From Ancylostoma caninum (lineage: Eukaryota; Nematoda; Chromadorea; Rhabditida; Ancylostomatidae), in NCBI GenBank assembly GCA_037903475.1, contig JBAJFG010000172.1:3960001-4024000 (forward strand): a stretch of 64,000 nucleotides of DNA, given 5' to 3'. Below, in pieces: positions 61,011-64,000 of the stretch. A model generated the notes under the pieces. The model ran no database searches. It saw only the letters and a list, made by a program, of their open reading frames with translations, and was not told where the DNA came from. Made by a program: the position numbers and the translations under genes. Each line of letters starts with the position of its first letter. Within the stretch, counting starts at the first letter, position 1.

Positions 61011-61409
61011 TCGAACAAGTCTCGCTGCTGGGGTCTTAACTAGCTGCCGTGCACTTCACGATGATCCTCGTTTTAGGGAATGCTAGAAAAAATGCATCCA
61101 TGCCAATAGTGTTAGCGAGGTTTTCGGCTTCACAGCTCGATGAAGCCAGGAATACAGTCCATTTTTTAGATTATTTGCTGACATTTTGATTTTTTCTCTG
61201 TTTTCTTGTTTACATTCGGATTTTCGATACGTTTCATCCATAGCACATTGCTTCTACCCCACCATTTTTGCCCTCCTTTACGTTGCACTGGAATTTTCCA
61301 GGTTTTTCTTGTCTTGTTGCAATTTATTGAAGATCTCAGCTTAAATTAATTATCTGCATATCTATATGTATATTATCATTATTCCACAGACTTTTCACGG
61401 TTTGCTATT

Positions 61410-62000
61410 TGGGTAGCAATGCATCACTAGGATTACCCAGGGTAAATTTGCTAACGCCAAAACCCTACCTATTCCTTCGGATGCATCAAGATGGCTAGCC
61501 ATACGTGGTTGTGTTGTACCCATGATTGAATCATGCCCATCGATATGAGATTACCCTTCTTTCCAGTGACGCATCCGGACTTAAAACATGCTCTCACTCA
61601 ACAATGAAGAAGTAATCCATTTTATCATCCTACCACCGCATAATTCACTTCACCATAGGGTACCCTCAGTTCACCGCTCTAGTTACGTGTGGTCATTAGG
61701 TAAGTGGGCTAGATGGTTAGCCAGGGTACGGATGCATCACTGAGATTACCCGTGGTAAACCTGTTGACGTAGCCAAATTTGCCGATTGCTCAGCACACAT
61801 GAGCATGCCTGAGCCCATGTGACATTGATTGTACCCAGATGCTACGTGTGGGTAATTTTTATTATCCAAGGTAATCATTCATCCGTGAGCATCTCACCTC
61901 GGCGACAAATGTCAACTCATCATTGGGTAGGCCCAGTTTACCATTAGTTGGCGAGGAAGTGGTTAAGTAGGCTAGTTAATTAGTTAAGTGGACTCTTTAT
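61410..62000. repeat. Dispersed GGGTAA/GTTAAC repeat family, locus 2
   Basis: GATGCATCACTGAGATTACCC, CAGGGTAAATTTGCTAACGC and GGTAAACCTGTTGACG repeat in several copies and match loci at 13960-14490 and 63630-63735. Confidence 0.7.
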
Positions 62001-62529
62001 ACCTCTGATTCCGCCCAAAGGGTACAAAGGTGCCCTGCTGATGATAAACTTTGGATCCTGAATTTTATTCTGACCCTTTTGCACTTGGCCACTTAATGAA
62101 TCTTATTTCTTTTGAATTTGGCTTTCTCGATTCGGTTTCCCACTGTATTCTTCTGTAAACCCACTAAATGTGCAACTGAGTGGCAACTTTACTTAAAGTA
62201 AGCTAATTTGCACAACCAAATCGTAATGATAGCTTCTACGCAGGTCCCATTCCTGGACAAAATCCTCGCCAGCCACTTATTTAAAAAGTACCGAGGCAGT
62301 TGTCCTTACGCTTCGAGGTAGTTTGATCTCCGGAAGGCGTTTCTCCGGAGAGGATCATTTCCGTGAACCTTTTTTCCACCATACTTCAGTTCATGCCAGC
62401 TGGTGTGATTTGTTTTCGACTCATTGTCAGTGTGTGCGGATCGAGGTCAGTGTCCTCCATATATCGGCTGGATGATTACCATCATCACCACAACTCACCG
62501 GATATATGAAGGGTCATGGCAGGATATAC

Positions 62530-63570
62530 GCAGATGAGGTAATCGCCGGGTGATGATACGGTAATATCATCGACGGCGCGAGGGTAATCCACTCGGGACG
62601 GGCGGGTTGGCGGCGGCGACGGCGGTGGTCACTCAGTTCACCCCGATAGAGCACAGTTCCAGTGGAGAGCCGAAGCATGCGGCGGGGCGGAACTGTAATG
62701 GGTCTTTGTCAAGAGGCGGATTGTGTTGTGGATGAGGCCATTTCCAGGGACAAACACTGGATTCCGGGTCTTCTACTCTGTGTCACTTTTCTGGGATATT
62801 AGCATCTCGGGGGAAGTTCACCACACAGTGGGGGGGGGGTTAGTTTGATTTTGCTGACCCAGGGTCATTGCCGCCGCTCCAACAATAGGAGTTTTCGCTG
62901 CGGCGCGTGCGAGATGTTATCAAACGTTGTGCTAACCTTGTCACCGGCAACGGACAGCCGGCTAATTGTCGTTGAGTATGGTGGCTGGCGCGCGCACCAC
63001 CGCACAATGGCAACATTCTCGCGACGACCGAGCTCGACGCGAGCGAGCGCGGCGGCCATCTCGGTCCCGTCAACATCGATAACCATCGTCAAGTGTTTCG
63101 AATTTCTCCTTCGTTTCCAGTTTCTTCCGGGAAAATTCTACTTCCATGCTGAAGTGGAGTCGTTTTACAAAATTTGTAGACTAGAAATAAGGCTCTTTTT
63201 TTAGTTTTCTTCACCAACAATGAACTGATGCCGTGCCTACGGTGTCATGATGCTGCTGCATGTTGCGACCTTGTCACGCCTATTTCGACAATAGTCATAA
63301 AATCCGCGTGCACGCAGTCGCGGGAGCACTCAAAACGCGCGCGCGCTCGGCTAAGAAGTCTCGTCTGCACACCTCGATCCGCCATTAAACCAATTCTCGC
63401 CTCAAATTCGCATCGTATCCGCCCAGCCGCGCTTTTTGCCATCAACTCGACTGACCTACTTCATCAACACTCACTCAACTCGCTTCCACGACGACGAGAC
63501 GACATCGCGCAGGTCTTCTCACAGTCGCCGACGAGAGGAGGTGATCATCGCTTGTTCACTCCAATAGTTT
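62530..63570. promoter_or_regulatory. Largest GC-rich island
   Basis: About 1 kb, GC-rich in most of its length, with GGCGGCGGCGACGGCGG near 62608, AACAATAGGAG (SOX-like) near 62880, CCGGCTAATTGTCG near 62957 and GCGCGCGCGCTCGG near 63340. Open frames on both strands lack splice support. It could be a promoter with 5' exon or conserved enhancers; not resolved. Confidence 0.3.
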
Positions 63571-63629
63571 AGCAGATCAGGGATCGGGCAGATGGGATCC
63601 GAGCTTTTGCCTAACCCAGCTGCCTTCTC

Positions 63630-63735
63630 GGGCCTCATGCATCACTGAGATTATTCGGAGCGAACGTGTTAACACTCCTAAACTTACCCAACGTTTACAC
63701 GGGCAGCAGCACGCTTACCCCGGGTAATCCCAATG
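63630..63735. repeat. Dispersed GGGTAA/GTTAAC repeat family, locus 3
   Basis: CTCATGCATCACTGAGATTA, GTGTTAACACTCC and CACGCTTACCCCGGGTAATC match the blocks of loci 1 and 2. Confidence 0.7.
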
Positions 63736-64000
63736 CTGTCCAGGTCCACTGTTTTGACATGGGAAGCTGTAAAAACGCTATCTTATGTAACTTTTATCTT
63801 TATGAGCTTGAGCACTGCATCTGCTAGGATTAAGAGCTACCTAACATTTGGGCCTCATTTTATTCTAACGCTTCTTTGTGTAGAGTTTGAATTTTTACGC
63901 AAAAATGCCTTACAGCACTTGGTTCCTATAAACCTCGTTACTTTGTTTATTCACTTTGGAATTTGGAGCATTTTATCCGGAAGTAGTGTGCGGCGTCGGC

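Overview
This is eukaryotic, AT-rich genomic DNA with no bacterial-style gene packing. It is most consistent with a nematode, and by inference a clade V/strongylid (hookworm-like) species with long introns and a high repeat load. The support comes from the one gene I can assemble: 21 short exons with GT..AG introns, TTTCAG-type acceptors, and a PAN+ZP+transmembrane architecture known from the nematode NOAH / insect NompA apical-matrix proteins. The species call is inference.

Layout. 1-13 kb is mostly repeats: long-armed foldback elements, a telomere-like TAGGGT inverted repeat and a GC-rich foldback family. A few exon-like stretches on the minus strand at 10.1-11.1 kb could not be joined in phase. 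13.1-23.1 kb is a complete minus-strand gene. Its exons join in frame to a 727-residue protein: signal peptide, three PAN/Apple modules, ZP domain, RVKR furin site, one transmembrane helix and a 60-residue tail. Several introns carry mobile elements. The largest is intron 13 (2.4 kb), which holds a GC-rich terminal-inverted-repeat element with two tRNA-like promoter blocks.

23-36 kb is sparse. It has two perfect-stem hairpins, a second copy of a MITE also found inside the gene, one good-looking minus-strand open stretch at 26.4-26.6 kb, minus-strand fragments at 31.9-33.9 kb that include a segment resembling the M2 region of a pentameric ligand-gated channel, and a 1.3 kb CGCG-rich TIR element. 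36.65-43.45 kb is a satellite array: 34 consecutive units of exactly 199 bp. The many 99-residue open frames there are an artefact of the repeat.

43.5-47 kb has scattered exon-like pieces and a mariner-type terminus. 47-64 kb lacks an assembled gene. It holds transposon remnants, including the 3' end of a CR1/RTE-like LINE at 54.5-55.1 kb, and a series of GC-rich, non-repetitive islands 2-4 kb apart. These could be conserved regulatory DNA in a very long intron or intergenic region.

Only the PAN-ZP gene gives a functional story. Its product should be an apical extracellular matrix or cuticle-organising membrane protein of epidermis or sensory support cells. Exon coordinates were derived by hand from splice signals and reading phase; nothing was checked against databases or transcripts.
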